Below are positions 49,509 through 59,100 of a stretch of DNA of 64,000 nucleotides, piece after piece (the first letter of the stretch is position 1; every line of letters begins with the position of its first letter). This stretch comes from a virus: the IMG/VR virus record IMGVR_UViG_3300014913_000009, positions 1-64,000 of that record. One strand, 5' to 3'. The notes under the pieces were generated by a model. It searched no databases. It saw only the letters and a list, made by a program, of their open reading frames with translations, and was not told the origin of the DNA. The position numbers were made by a program, and so were the translations under genes.

Positions 49509-49859
49509 ATGAAAAAAAGATGGAAAATGGCAAAGGAATATCGAACGTCCGACATTAAATTGGCGTCATATTTACTTACAATTGGACAAACATTAATTGA
49601 TTTTAATTATGCGCCGATTAATCAGAATCATAAGCATCAAAAACAAAGAACGAAAGTTTTGTTTGTTTTTGAATTAAATGACGAAATAAACGATTGTATT
49701 ATCGACTATAATGCAAGGCGAGACAGAGTGAGCGCCAGCCTATTATTGGATAACTTTAACAACCTGAAGGCAATGGTGGCCAATAGTAATTACCTTACAT
49801 TGGAAGAAATTACCGAATCGGTCGAAAAAGATAGCAAACAAATCGAAAATGGCGAATGA
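49509..49859 (+). CDS. Small protein, neck region
   Basis: 116 residues, basic, no family recognised. MKKRWKMAKEYRTSDIKLAS starts it; KQRTKVLFVFELNDEINDCI is a likely strand-helix core. The stop overlaps the next start. Confidence 0.65.
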   Translation: MKKRWKMAKEYRTSDIKLASYLLTIGQTLIDFNYAPINQNHKHQKQRTKVLFVFELNDEINDCIIDYNARRDRVSASLLLDNFNNLKAMVANSNYLTLEEITESVEKDSKQIENGE

Positions 49860-50833
49860 ATTATTTTGATGAATTACTAACGAATGGTCCCGTTGAAAAA
49901 AACAAACGGAGAATGCCAGACTCAATGGTTCCTCTTATGCAGAGGCCATTGTTTCGCCCCAACGACTACAATCTTACCGAAGACGATGCTCCGGCAAGAT
50001 CAATGTTACCAGGATACGAAAGTATCGTCGATGCAATTGATATAATGCTTAAGCATTTACAGCATTATGTAAAGCCGTATGATACCAATCCAATGCGAGT
50101 ATGGTTTCCATTTGAATATATGCCCCTTAAAGAAGGGGATAAGATATTTGACGCTCAAACACCAACAAATGTTTATACAATAAAAGACCTTGACAATAAA
50201 TATCAGGGCGTGTATAATTTAGAGGGTAATGGATCTGCACCAACAAAGCAATCCATACTTTATGTGAGTCCCGAGGATAGAATCAGATTTATGGTTGGCT
50301 ATCCAGCATCAGAAGATAATGATACTTATGCCGAAACAGAAGGATGGGAATCGTTAAAAAGTGGCACTCACAATCCTACAATTACTTACAGGTTTATTAG
50401 AGTTGAACCTGCTGGACACAAAGACTACTTTTCGGGAACCAGAGATATAGGTTCTAGATTTGTCGGGTCTTTTGAATATGAAGACGGTACAGTTGCTACC
50501 GTAAATTCGCAGAGATTTGACGTGGAACTCCAATTTTCCTGTTGGATGTCCACAAACGTTGGCGCGGTCAATCTTACGCGATGGTTTAGGGAAGCAATGA
50601 GTATTATAATCCCCGTCCTGCGTGGGCATGGATTAGAACATGGACATTTCTACAAACAGGAACAAGATGTCCACCTCACGCGATGGCGCAATGATATTAT
50701 TGCCCGAAGCATTGTCTACCGATTTAGAATCGGCGAGGCAAAAGCAATGAAGGCATATATCTTAAAGAGTCTGACGGTCAGAACGACAGTCAGCGATGAC
50801 GGGGAAATAGGTATGGAAATACCGCTATATTAA
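49856..50833 (+). CDS. Putative head-tail connector or tail completion protein
   Basis: 325 residues between the neck genes and the sheath. Beta-rich second half (SRFVGSFEYEDGTVATVNSQ, VELQFSCWMSTNVGAVNLTR), ending MEIPLY. Position and size suggest a tail terminator or connector. No motif is decisive. Confidence 0.6.
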   Translation: MNYFDELLTNGPVEKNKRRMPDSMVPLMQRPLFRPNDYNLTEDDAPARSMLPGYESIVDAIDIMLKHLQHYVKPYDTNPMRVWFPFEYMPLKEGDKIFDAQTPTNVYTIKDLDNKYQGVYNLEGNGSAPTKQSILYVSPEDRIRFMVGYPASEDNDTYAETEGWESLKSGTHNPTITYRFIRVEPAGHKDYFSGTRDIGSRFVGSFEYEDGTVATVNSQRFDVELQFSCWMSTNVGAVNLTRWFREAMSIIIPVLRGHGLEHGHFYKQEQDVHLTRWRNDIIARSIVYRFRIGEAKAMKAYILKSLTVRTTVSDDGEIGMEIPLY

Positions 50834-50880
50834 TGAATAAGGTAAAACAATTACGGCAATTTAAATAAGGACAACTTATT

Positions 50881-52335
50881 ATGACAGACGTTTTTTCAAA
50901 CGTGCCGGGTGTACGCCTTACTTTCAAAGATGGTGGATTAGCAGTTAATCCTCCAGCTCCAGGAACTAAGGTTACTGTCCTGGCTGTAACAACCTCTTCC
51001 TCACTTGATGTGAATGAACCTGTTGTCACTGCTAAACAATCCGATGCACTCGCACTAAGTTATCATGCAGATGGCAGTCCGTCAGAAATGACGCATGCTA
51101 TTTCCGAAGCTTATGCTGGTGGTGCGCGAATTGTTGAATTAGTCAAAATCTGTCGGGAAGACGCTAGTGGAAATCCGCTCGCTTCTGGTGAAGTCGCTAC
51201 CGAATCTGGTGGTACTTATACCAAATCTGACGATATGACAGCAGACCAAAGATATGATTTACTCGAAGATGCTTATGCACAATTACTCGATCATGATGTT
51301 GATATTGTGGTCCCGTATAATGTATTTATTGATAATCCAGGTACTGCTTCTGGCTCATTGCCGAGGCGGGAATTTGGATGGCAATTAGCACATTTTTGCT
51401 ATGAAAGCACTCGAGGGAATAATACGGCAATAGGCGTAATAGCACATAGAAGTGAATTGGAGGTCGCGGATCAAGAGCATAGCGAAACAGTTGATGTTAT
51501 GCACGGAACTCCGACTCTCGCTCAACTCAGTCGTTGGGCAACTGAACTCAAGAATCATACTTATGATTCGTGGTATGATGGCGACGGCGTAAATGGAACC
51601 GATGGAAATCATAGACCAACCAGTTATGCATATTTCTTAAATGCAAGTGATTCGACCCTCCCTGGTACGATTTCATCTGCTGAGACAGATGCTAACGGAT
51701 GGCCAATAGATCTTGGTAAATATATCAGCGTAGTTGCTGGTAATGTCAGGCATCCAAATTTCATTGCTCAAGTCAATTATCCCGAGTTTGGATATTATAA
51801 TGGCAACAAAGCATGTTATTATGCGGGAATGCTCACAAGGTTACCTTCTGAGATAAGTCCAACTAATAAGGCGCTTTCTGGAATAAGTGTGGCAAGAAAA
51901 TTAAGTATTACACAACTCAACAACTGTATTGGTGCTCGATATATTGTACCTCGAATCAAGGCTGGTAGGGGACTTCTTGTCGCCGATGCCATGACTGGTG
52001 CGTGGAATGTATCGCGGTACTACAGAAGTGATTATACACGTATCACAACTGTACAGATTTCACATGAAGTTGGGGATATAATTCGCAATACTATTGACCC
52101 ACTTATAGGCAATCCGCCAAATCCCAACACTACGGCATCAATTCAGGCTATGCTGGACAATCTTTTGCAGGACATGATTGAGGATGGCAAGTTACTTGCC
52201 GGCTCATCTGCTGTATTTAGCCAGACTCCTGAAGAGCGTGCCCTAAACGAAGGGACTGTTAACGCATCACTCCAAGTACCTGGAGAGTTGCGTATTGTTA
52301 CTGGTGTTATTGGCTTATCGAAAGCCACAGCATAG
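50881..52335 (+). CDS. Tail sheath protein
   Basis: 484 residues, ATAAGGACAACTTATT before the ATG. Shows the sheath layout: N-terminal strand with FSNVPGVRLTF, central DVDIVVPYNVFIDNPG and IGVIAHRSEL (inserted subtilisin-fold-like part), and C-terminal conserved ISITQL/ARYIVPRIKAGRGLLVADA, TTVQISHEVGDIIRNTIDPL and GTVNASLQVPGELRIVTGVI. It polymerises around the tube and contracts. It proves a myovirus-type particle. Confidence 0.9.
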   Translation: MTDVFSNVPGVRLTFKDGGLAVNPPAPGTKVTVLAVTTSSSLDVNEPVVTAKQSDALALSYHADGSPSEMTHAISEAYAGGARIVELVKICREDASGNPLASGEVATESGGTYTKSDDMTADQRYDLLEDAYAQLLDHDVDIVVPYNVFIDNPGTASGSLPRREFGWQLAHFCYESTRGNNTAIGVIAHRSELEVADQEHSETVDVMHGTPTLAQLSRWATELKNHTYDSWYDGDGVNGTDGNHRPTSYAYFLNASDSTLPGTISSAETDANGWPIDLGKYISVVAGNVRHPNFIAQVNYPEFGYYNGNKACYYAGMLTRLPSEISPTNKALSGISVARKLSITQLNNCIGARYIVPRIKAGRGLLVADAMTGAWNVSRYYRSDYTRITTVQISHEVGDIIRNTIDPLIGNPPNPNTTASIQAMLDNLLQDMIEDGKLLAGSSAVFSQTPEERALNEGTVNASLQVPGELRIVTGVIGLSKATA

Positions 52336-52348
52336 GAGGAACTAAATT

Positions 52349-52987
52349 ATGGCTATGAGCACAAATGATTATGGTAAAACATACACATCTTTCTCCGGTG
52401 CTGACATTCTCATCTCTGTTGGTGGGAAAATTATGGGTGAATTGCAAGGAATATCCTACAGCATTACCCGTGAAAAAGCACCATTATATACACTAGGGTC
52501 ACCGGACCCCCGCTCATTCTCTCGTGGCAAACGAGGAATTAGTGGAAGTTTAATTTTCTTAGTATTTAATAAAAGTCCGCTTCCCGGAAGCATGCCAGAG
52601 GAAAGGGTTGAGTTTATAGGGGATTCAAAAGAGGGTCAAATTTCTACATCTATGTATAATAATAATCTCTTTCAAGAGCCAACTGCCCCACTACAAACCA
52701 TAGCCGCAGGCACATTCGGCAGCGAAAATCCAATAAAATCATATTATGCAGATCAGATCCCCCCGTTTGATGCCCTGATAAGAGCGTCAAATGAATATGG
52801 ACATACGGCATTCATGGAAATTATTGGTATCGAAATACTTAATACCGGCTCTGGAATGTCTGTTGACGACATTACAATTGATGAATCTCACACTTATGTT
52901 GCGAGACGTATCAAAAAATGGTACAATCAGCAGAGGTTTGCCGGCAGCAGATGGGCCGAGGACGATTATCTTGGTGCCTCATACTAG
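52349..52987 (+). CDS. Tail tube-like protein 1
   Basis: 212 residues right after the sheath. SFSGADILISVGGKIMGELQ and FSRGKRGISGSLIFLVF form the beta-strand core typical of tube proteins. The C-terminal MSVDDITIDESHTYVARRIK recurs in the next protein. Its place and the following terminator suggest it is the main tube subunit. Confidence 0.72.
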   Translation: MAMSTNDYGKTYTSFSGADILISVGGKIMGELQGISYSITREKAPLYTLGSPDPRSFSRGKRGISGSLIFLVFNKSPLPGSMPEERVEFIGDSKEGQISTSMYNNNLFQEPTAPLQTIAAGTFGSENPIKSYYADQIPPFDALIRASNEYGHTAFMEIIGIEILNTGSGMSVDDITIDESHTYVARRIKKWYNQQRFAGSRWAEDDYLGASY

Positions 52988-53035
52988 TGCATGATAAGAC
53001 GAAACAATGAAAAATTTAGATGATTAAGGAAATGG

Positions 53036-53071
53036 CCTGGCAGCCGTCATGGCTGCCAGGCTCTTTTTATT
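53036..53071 (+). terminator. Rho-independent terminator abutting a start codon
   Basis: A 10-bp perfect stem (53036-53045 with 53051-53060, loop GTCAT), then CTCTTTTTATT. The next ATG follows directly at 53072, so the terminator occupies the leader of that gene. Confidence 0.92.
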
Positions 53072-53734
53072 ATGACTACTGACCCAAAAAAAGGATTTCC
53101 CGATTATCGCTACTCTTTCACAGGAAGCGATTACCGTGTAACCTACATCTCAAAAAATACCGAAGGACTCAATCGGGTATTAACCGGATTGCAGACTCTT
53201 TCATTCTCTACCCATTCGGACTTATTCCCAGGCAGACGGCTTGGCGAAAAAGGTGTTCATGGATATGCAGTTGGCACAAAAACAGTCGCCGGAACAATGA
53301 TATTCTTATTCAGAGGAAATGACCCTTTCCTTGAAGAAATTGCCATCTCTGAAAAAGAAGTAAAAGGCAATACTCCATACGAAACAAGACCTTGTCATTT
53401 GGAGGCTATTCCTGAATTCGATCTGATTATACAGGCAACTTCAGAAGTACCCTTATATGATGCTCAGGGAAAACTCAAAATACACAATACAAAAATGTTT
53501 CTCGGCGGAATAAAATTATCCGAGACTGGCGGCACATTATCTATACATGATGTATATACAGAAATAATGTACACATTTGTTGCAAGAGAGCAGATTCCTT
53601 TTGCATCATCCATCCCCGATGATACAATAAGTAGAATCACGCAAAATAAAAATCAGTCGTCATCTATTCAATCTCTACTTAACCAATACAACGATCAATT
53701 AGATGAGTTTAGAATAAGAAGGGGAAAAAGTTAA
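53072..53734 (+). CDS. Tail tube-like protein 2
   Basis: 220 residues, no good ribosome binding site because the terminator occupies that position. Paralogous to tube-like protein 1: AVGTKTVAGTMIFLF against FSRGKRGISGSLIFLVF, and LSIHDVYTEIMYTFVAREQ against MSVDDITIDESHTYVARRI. Likely a less abundant tube-end or baseplate-hub-adjacent version. The stop overlaps the next start. Confidence 0.68.
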   Translation: MTTDPKKGFPDYRYSFTGSDYRVTYISKNTEGLNRVLTGLQTLSFSTHSDLFPGRRLGEKGVHGYAVGTKTVAGTMIFLFRGNDPFLEEIAISEKEVKGNTPYETRPCHLEAIPEFDLIIQATSEVPLYDAQGKLKIHNTKMFLGGIKLSETGGTLSIHDVYTEIMYTFVAREQIPFASSIPDDTISRITQNKNQSSSIQSLLNQYNDQLDEFRIRRGKS

Positions 53735-54828
53735 TGGCAATACTTAATAATAATATGCCGCATAAATATTTCTCCTCCTCTGATTGTAGAATTCTCATTA
53801 CTAATGGACAAGGAAAAGAAAGTTGGATAGACGAAGCATTCTCGATAGAGTGGATTGTCAATGCGCCAATTAATCCGTTGTATGGATATAAGGATAGAGA
53901 AATTCGGGCATGGACACCAGGGCGAAAAATAGTTCAGGGTTCACTTATAATGAATTTCAAAAGGCGGAATAGTATTACATTGGCAATGACCAACAGTATT
54001 GAAAATCTTCTTTACAAAGACATTACGGTAAAATCTGAAAGTAAATTGCTAGAAACAGAGCAAGAGATAAAAGTAAGGCTTATTAGTTATGCCGAATTTA
54101 TCAATTCCTATTTCTACAAATTGCCGACAGGGATGAGATTCCAGGATTTGGGACTTCCTTCTGTAAATCTGGAAGAACCACAGAATACACAAAGAGCCAA
54201 CGCATTGGCAAATATCCCAATACAAGGAAAAGAAATCAAGATATGCAATCTTCAACATCATGCAAAAAACTGGGAAACAGACGAAACCGTCCTACATTCA
54301 CAGCAATCAAATCCACGCAGTCTTGCCGATGGGTATTCAACAAGAAGAGGTGTTTTTATAGGGGATGGTTATAATGAATCTCTGCTCGACGAATTGGATG
54401 AATTGATTATAGAAGAACCAAAACATGATGGCAATATTATTTCTCTTAATAATAACAATCCATATAATGCAGTCGATACTGTATTGCCGAAATTCCTATC
54501 CGGATACAGAGATAGTCTTGCCCTGAAAAATGCGCAAAATCCCAATAGTCGAGAACGTCTTAAAAATATATATTGGGGCGACGAAAGTAAGGGCGCTTAT
54601 AATTTACCAGCACCTTATGATAGCGCGGAATCATTATCGCGACAAAATGATTTCGTGATACTTATTGGACAGAAAGATCCGATTGATGATTCATTTGAAG
54701 ATTTTAATCCAGTCGATAGAATACGAATAGAAGATGTTAAATTCCAAGGAGAACAACAAAGAATATCACATGCAGAGAAGGATGTGCTTCGTGTAGCATA
54801 TCCGTTTTTGGCCAAAACGGTCGATTAA
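53734..54828 (+). CDS. Tail tube-like protein 3, extended
   Basis: 364 residues. N-terminal tube-like core (SSDCRILITNGQGKESWI, WTPGRKIVQGSLIMNF) and a long C-terminal addition. IRIEDVKFQGEQQRISHAEK may match the C-terminal strand. It probably caps or initiates the tube. Confidence 0.62.
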   Translation: MAILNNNMPHKYFSSSDCRILITNGQGKESWIDEAFSIEWIVNAPINPLYGYKDREIRAWTPGRKIVQGSLIMNFKRRNSITLAMTNSIENLLYKDITVKSESKLLETEQEIKVRLISYAEFINSYFYKLPTGMRFQDLGLPSVNLEEPQNTQRANALANIPIQGKEIKICNLQHHAKNWETDETVLHSQQSNPRSLADGYSTRRGVFIGDGYNESLLDELDELIIEEPKHDGNIISLNNNNPYNAVDTVLPKFLSGYRDSLALKNAQNPNSRERLKNIYWGDESKGAYNLPAPYDSAESLSRQNDFVILIGQKDPIDDSFEDFNPVDRIRIEDVKFQGEQQRISHAEKDVLRVAYPFLAKTVD

Positions 54829-54859
54829 TATTAATACTTTTTTTAAGGATGAAAAACAC

Positions 54860-55510
54860 ATGTCAAATTTACCTCCAGGACAATTCGAAGTACCACTTAA
54901 CGAAGACGAAGTTCCATTGCAAGAAGGTGCAGATGGCTTTCCCGTTGGATTTGGACCTAACTCAGGACGAGACAATAAGTCCGAACCCAAAAAACCAACA
55001 GTACATCAAGTCCCCATGCCACCTCAAGCACAATCTCCCGAAGTATCCACATACTTCAGCCAGAATCGTCAGTTAGAAGGACAACCATCTCCTCCACCAG
55101 GATTCCATTATGACGGATTATTAAATGATATCCCATCCGAATTTCTACAAGCATTGGAAGAGAATCCCGAAGCCGATTTGGCAAACAATTCCTTATATCC
55201 GCCAGGATTAAGACAAGAAATGATTGACAAATGGAAAGAACGATTTGGCAAATCAAATGTTTATCTTGTTACAATCGTCGATCATGTTTATGTATTTCGT
55301 GCAATTTCAAGACAAGAATGGGCCTGGATAAAACAACAGGGATTCGACCAGGAGACGTTTGAAAACCAGATGGTTTGGACAACCCTATTATTCCCCAAGG
55401 TGAGTGCCGAAGTCATGCAAGCATGGCCAGCAGGAATTCCCAGTAGTATTACTGAATATGTGATGCGATTCTCCGGATTCTCCGCAACCGCAACGCCCAT
55501 AAGACTTTGA
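54860..55510 (+). CDS. Tail assembly chaperone-like protein 1
   Basis: 216 residues, AAGGATGAAAAACAC before the ATG. Disordered Pro/Gln-rich N-terminus. The folded C-terminal half has VYVFRAISRQEWAWI and a helical end with LLFPKV and WPAGIPSSITEYVMRFSGF. The same frame of motifs is in the next protein. Position, before the tape-measure-position gene, fits a chaperone. Confidence 0.62.
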   Translation: MSNLPPGQFEVPLNEDEVPLQEGADGFPVGFGPNSGRDNKSEPKKPTVHQVPMPPQAQSPEVSTYFSQNRQLEGQPSPPPGFHYDGLLNDIPSEFLQALEENPEADLANNSLYPPGLRQEMIDKWKERFGKSNVYLVTIVDHVYVFRAISRQEWAWIKQQGFDQETFENQMVWTTLLFPKVSAEVMQAWPAGIPSSITEYVMRFSGFSATATPIRL

Positions 55511-55513
55511 GCC

Positions 55514-56185
55514 ATGGAAATATCTGATCCGAGGATAGCCTTTGACCTCGACAGACGATGGGCATTGCCAGATACGACACAATGGACAAGGTCTCAATGG
55601 TCGCCACATATAATTGCGGCGATCATTGACGCTAAAGAGCAATATCCAACGGTCTTTATGGTGGAAGTCACTACCCCAAAAACATATAATCATAATGGAG
55701 ATGATTTTCTCTTTATTGTTCGCCCATTATCAAGAAGGGAATTCAATATTGTTGGCTCTGTAAATGCCGCGGGAATGTTCTTCGATAGAGAAGTATTATA
55801 TCGGCGATCATTATTATGGCCGGATGAAGATTTTCTCGACGACTTACCAGCAGGTGTTATAGAGACTGTATATGATACTGTCGAAATGATATCCGGCTGG
55901 GGAGATGTTAGGACACTCCAGGAGTTACAAGCAATTTCGCGCGAACAAATAGGTGTGGATAATGATGTGGGGTCGGTTGAGTCAAAACTCGACATGACGT
56001 TAGGAACAGTTTTCAAATCATTGTCGCCGCTTGACATCAAAGATATGGATGCCTATGAAAGTATGCATCTTATTTCTATGGTGGAAGGAATTCTTTCCGA
56101 ACAAGGATTTAAGTTTGACCTTTCTTTCGAAGACAGAAAAGCAGAAGAGGAGATAAGACGAAAAAGATTCGTTGTTAATAGATGA
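55514..56185 (+). CDS. Tail assembly chaperone-like protein 2
   Basis: 223 residues. FLFIVRPLSRREFNIV, SLLWPDEDFLDDLPAGVIET then VEMISGW correspond to the 54860 protein. A C-terminal extension (EGILSEQGFKFDLSFEDRKA) may bind the tape measure. In many phages this pair is made from one gene by frameshifting; here it is two tandem genes. The ATG of the next gene overlaps the stop. Confidence 0.62.
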   Translation: MEISDPRIAFDLDRRWALPDTTQWTRSQWSPHIIAAIIDAKEQYPTVFMVEVTTPKTYNHNGDDFLFIVRPLSRREFNIVGSVNAAGMFFDREVLYRRSLLWPDEDFLDDLPAGVIETVYDTVEMISGWGDVRTLQELQAISREQIGVDNDVGSVESKLDMTLGTVFKSLSPLDIKDMDAYESMHLISMVEGILSEQGFKFDLSFEDRKAEEEIRRKRFVVNR

Positions 56186-59100
56186 CCGATTATAGAGATG
56201 AATCAAGTACTTGGGAATCAACCCTAAAATGGGGAATGATTGGCATTGGTGCCGTTATGGGTGCTCGTGCTGCTTATCGTTATTCCCCTGCATTTCGTAA
56301 AGCCGCAATCGAAACTGCCGCGACTGCAGGTGATTTGTATCGATCGGCTGGAGTCCAAGCCAGAAAATATGCATCCAGATGGTCAACAAGCGCAAGTCCC
56401 GCAAAACAAGCGAGTGCGTCAGCCCTTGAATACTTTGCTGGCATAAAACAGGGAGGTATGCCGGCAGCATCAACAGTCCTCGAATCTGAAATGATTGAGT
56501 CCCTATCTCGTATTGATGTAATCCAATATAGCGACGATGCAATCGGCGATCTTAGATCTGCACTTGGCAGAAAATACGGGCAACCGATAGTAGGAGCGCC
56601 TAAAGGATATCGTCATATGACGGTACAAGACATCCTCACCAATGCACAAAAAGCCAAAAAGGGACATTATGCAATCGGCGAGGGCGGCAGGATGATGACG
56701 GCAAAAGGTTATGAAAACCTTAGGAGCGCCGTACAATCCGGTGCCGTTGACACTGAATGGATATTCAATCAAGACATATTTCTTCGCGAAATGGATAATG
56801 GAAAATTCCTAATAAGAGATGCTCGATTAGTTAATCCTGCAAAAACAGTATCTCAGGCACTTCAAAGATCGCAAAAATTCCGCATATTGGGTATGAGCCC
56901 AGCCGACCCGTTAGTTCCAAGTTCATGGACAACAAAAACTGCATCGGATTTAATGAGTCCAGATATTCCGATAAATCTTCGTGGCAGAGGGCCAACAAAA
57001 GTTGGTGGTGATTCTGTAATGCAAATTGGGGATAATGTATATAGCGTCCAAGGCAATCAAATGAAACGCGTAGGCAAAACCGACGCTCGTATATATACTA
57101 GCCCGAGATTGGTTAAGGAGCGTGCTGGACAAGCCGGTATGGGCGGTCAGTATTATGGACCAAAAGACACCCAAAGAGCAGTTACCGCAAAAGAAAGAAT
57201 TGCACAAGATCCCAATCGCTACAAAGGACCGATTGGGAAAGTCCGGAAATGGGCCGAATCCGGAAAAGGATACAGAGGATTTGGAATCGGCGAAGGATAT
57301 AATATTGGACCGCAATATAAACATGGGCAATCCATATTCGGTTTCGCCAGAGATTGGATGAATAAACTCCTCAATTACAAAACGGCAATCAATCTTAAAA
57401 CGGGAGCAAGGGGCGCAAAAGCATTTGCCGAAGAGAGCGTAATTGACAAGGTTAAGGGTTTCTTCAAAATCACTCCGGATAAAATGAAGAAAAATATGTA
57501 TTGGGCATCCGAAGAAGAACTCGGAAACCTCACCCTCAAACAAATGAAGGATGCCGCGAATCTTCATGCAAGCACCCACACAACCATAGAGTCCGTCTCA
57601 ACGCCGACAATGAGACTTCAGGGTAAATATCATACTGAAGTTAGGGATGTCGCTATGACGCCAGGTGAGGCTGTGGGGGCCTTTGGCAGAAAGTTCACAA
57701 CATCCGCAACAAGGGTGTTTGAATGGGCAACGGGAATGGGAGTTAAGCCCGGCACCGCAGGACAAACAATGCTTAGATTGGTGGCGAAGGGGGTCATCCC
57801 GACATGGCTATTGGTTGAAGCATTTAAGTATGGCGATTTTATGTCGGAAGAAATAACAGGCGTAAGTCCAATAAAAATGGGGGCTTATGGCTATGCGGGG
57901 GCGCAAACTGCAAAGCAGGGAATGCTTAATCTATCCGGATTTTCAACACTTTCAAATGCCGCGGATGAAGCTACAGGTGGTTTTTGGTCATCGACCGGAG
58001 GGACAATATTAAGAACTGCCGGTATTTTTGGAGCAAGTCTGGCAATCGGCGCTCATCCAGCCGCGAGTAAAGCGACAAAAAAATGGGCTCCAAGATTAGG
58101 GCTCGGATTAGCAGCGTTGCAACTTACGGGATCTCCCGGTAAATCGGCATTTGATCAATGGGATGAATACACCGGAAATAAAATGGTGCCGATAAGAAGG
58201 GGAAGGGGTTGGCTCACTGGACCACAACCTTACGAAGGTGGAGAAGTTCAATATTATAGGAAGCATGCAGTAGCACAAATATTGGATGATAGCCAATATG
58301 AAAAGTTTGGCGGGAAACAAGCATATTTTGAAGACTTATCTTTATTGCCAACACCTCATAATTGGATGGGCGCGAAAAGAATATTGGATCCTTATGCATG
58401 GGAAAAGCGCACATATTACGATCAGCCGTACCCACTTAACAAAGGAATGTTTTCTGAAGTTCCAATAGCAGGACCACTCCTTGATCTTACTGCTGGCCGC
58501 ATTCTTAAGCCAAGAGTAATGATGCATCAACAGGAAATCCAGAGGTGGCTCGATACGCCACAAATTCCGAGAGACCCCAAAATGACAATGATTGCAGATC
58601 AACTCAATATGCAATTACCCGTTACCGGAAGAGCCATTCCTAAATTCGGCGTAGCACAAGAAATCGGAACGGCAATAAAGGGTGCAACAGATTTTATTGG
58701 TATGCCCGGATTTATGCTGAATGCACTTAAAGAAAAGGCAACAGGAAGTTCCGAATGGTTCCATGATGGCCCAGTATGGCAAACGCCAGACTATCAGGTA
58801 TCTCAAGTAAGAAATTTCTTTGAGATGGAATGGGGCGGAATGCTTGGGGGATCAGAATTGTTCCGGCGTATGTGGTCAAAAGATTCTCACGAAGTATCAT
58901 TCGTTAATCCAATCCCCAATACAATGCCGGATTATATGCCCGGAAGTAGATCAATGTATGGAGATACTAATTTCATCAATTTCTCCGAAGGTGATCCATT
59001 TTCAAAAATAAGAGCTCCTGGTGCTCGCAATCTCCACATGGCACTCAATCCTCATACGAGTAATTTTGACAAATGGAGAATGCTCAAAGGGGTCGCCCCA

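Noticed and set aside
56950-57579. 209-codon minus-strand frame inside the 1369-residue gene
   Set aside because: Antisense to a long continuous coding frame. No ribosome binding site or recognisable motif.
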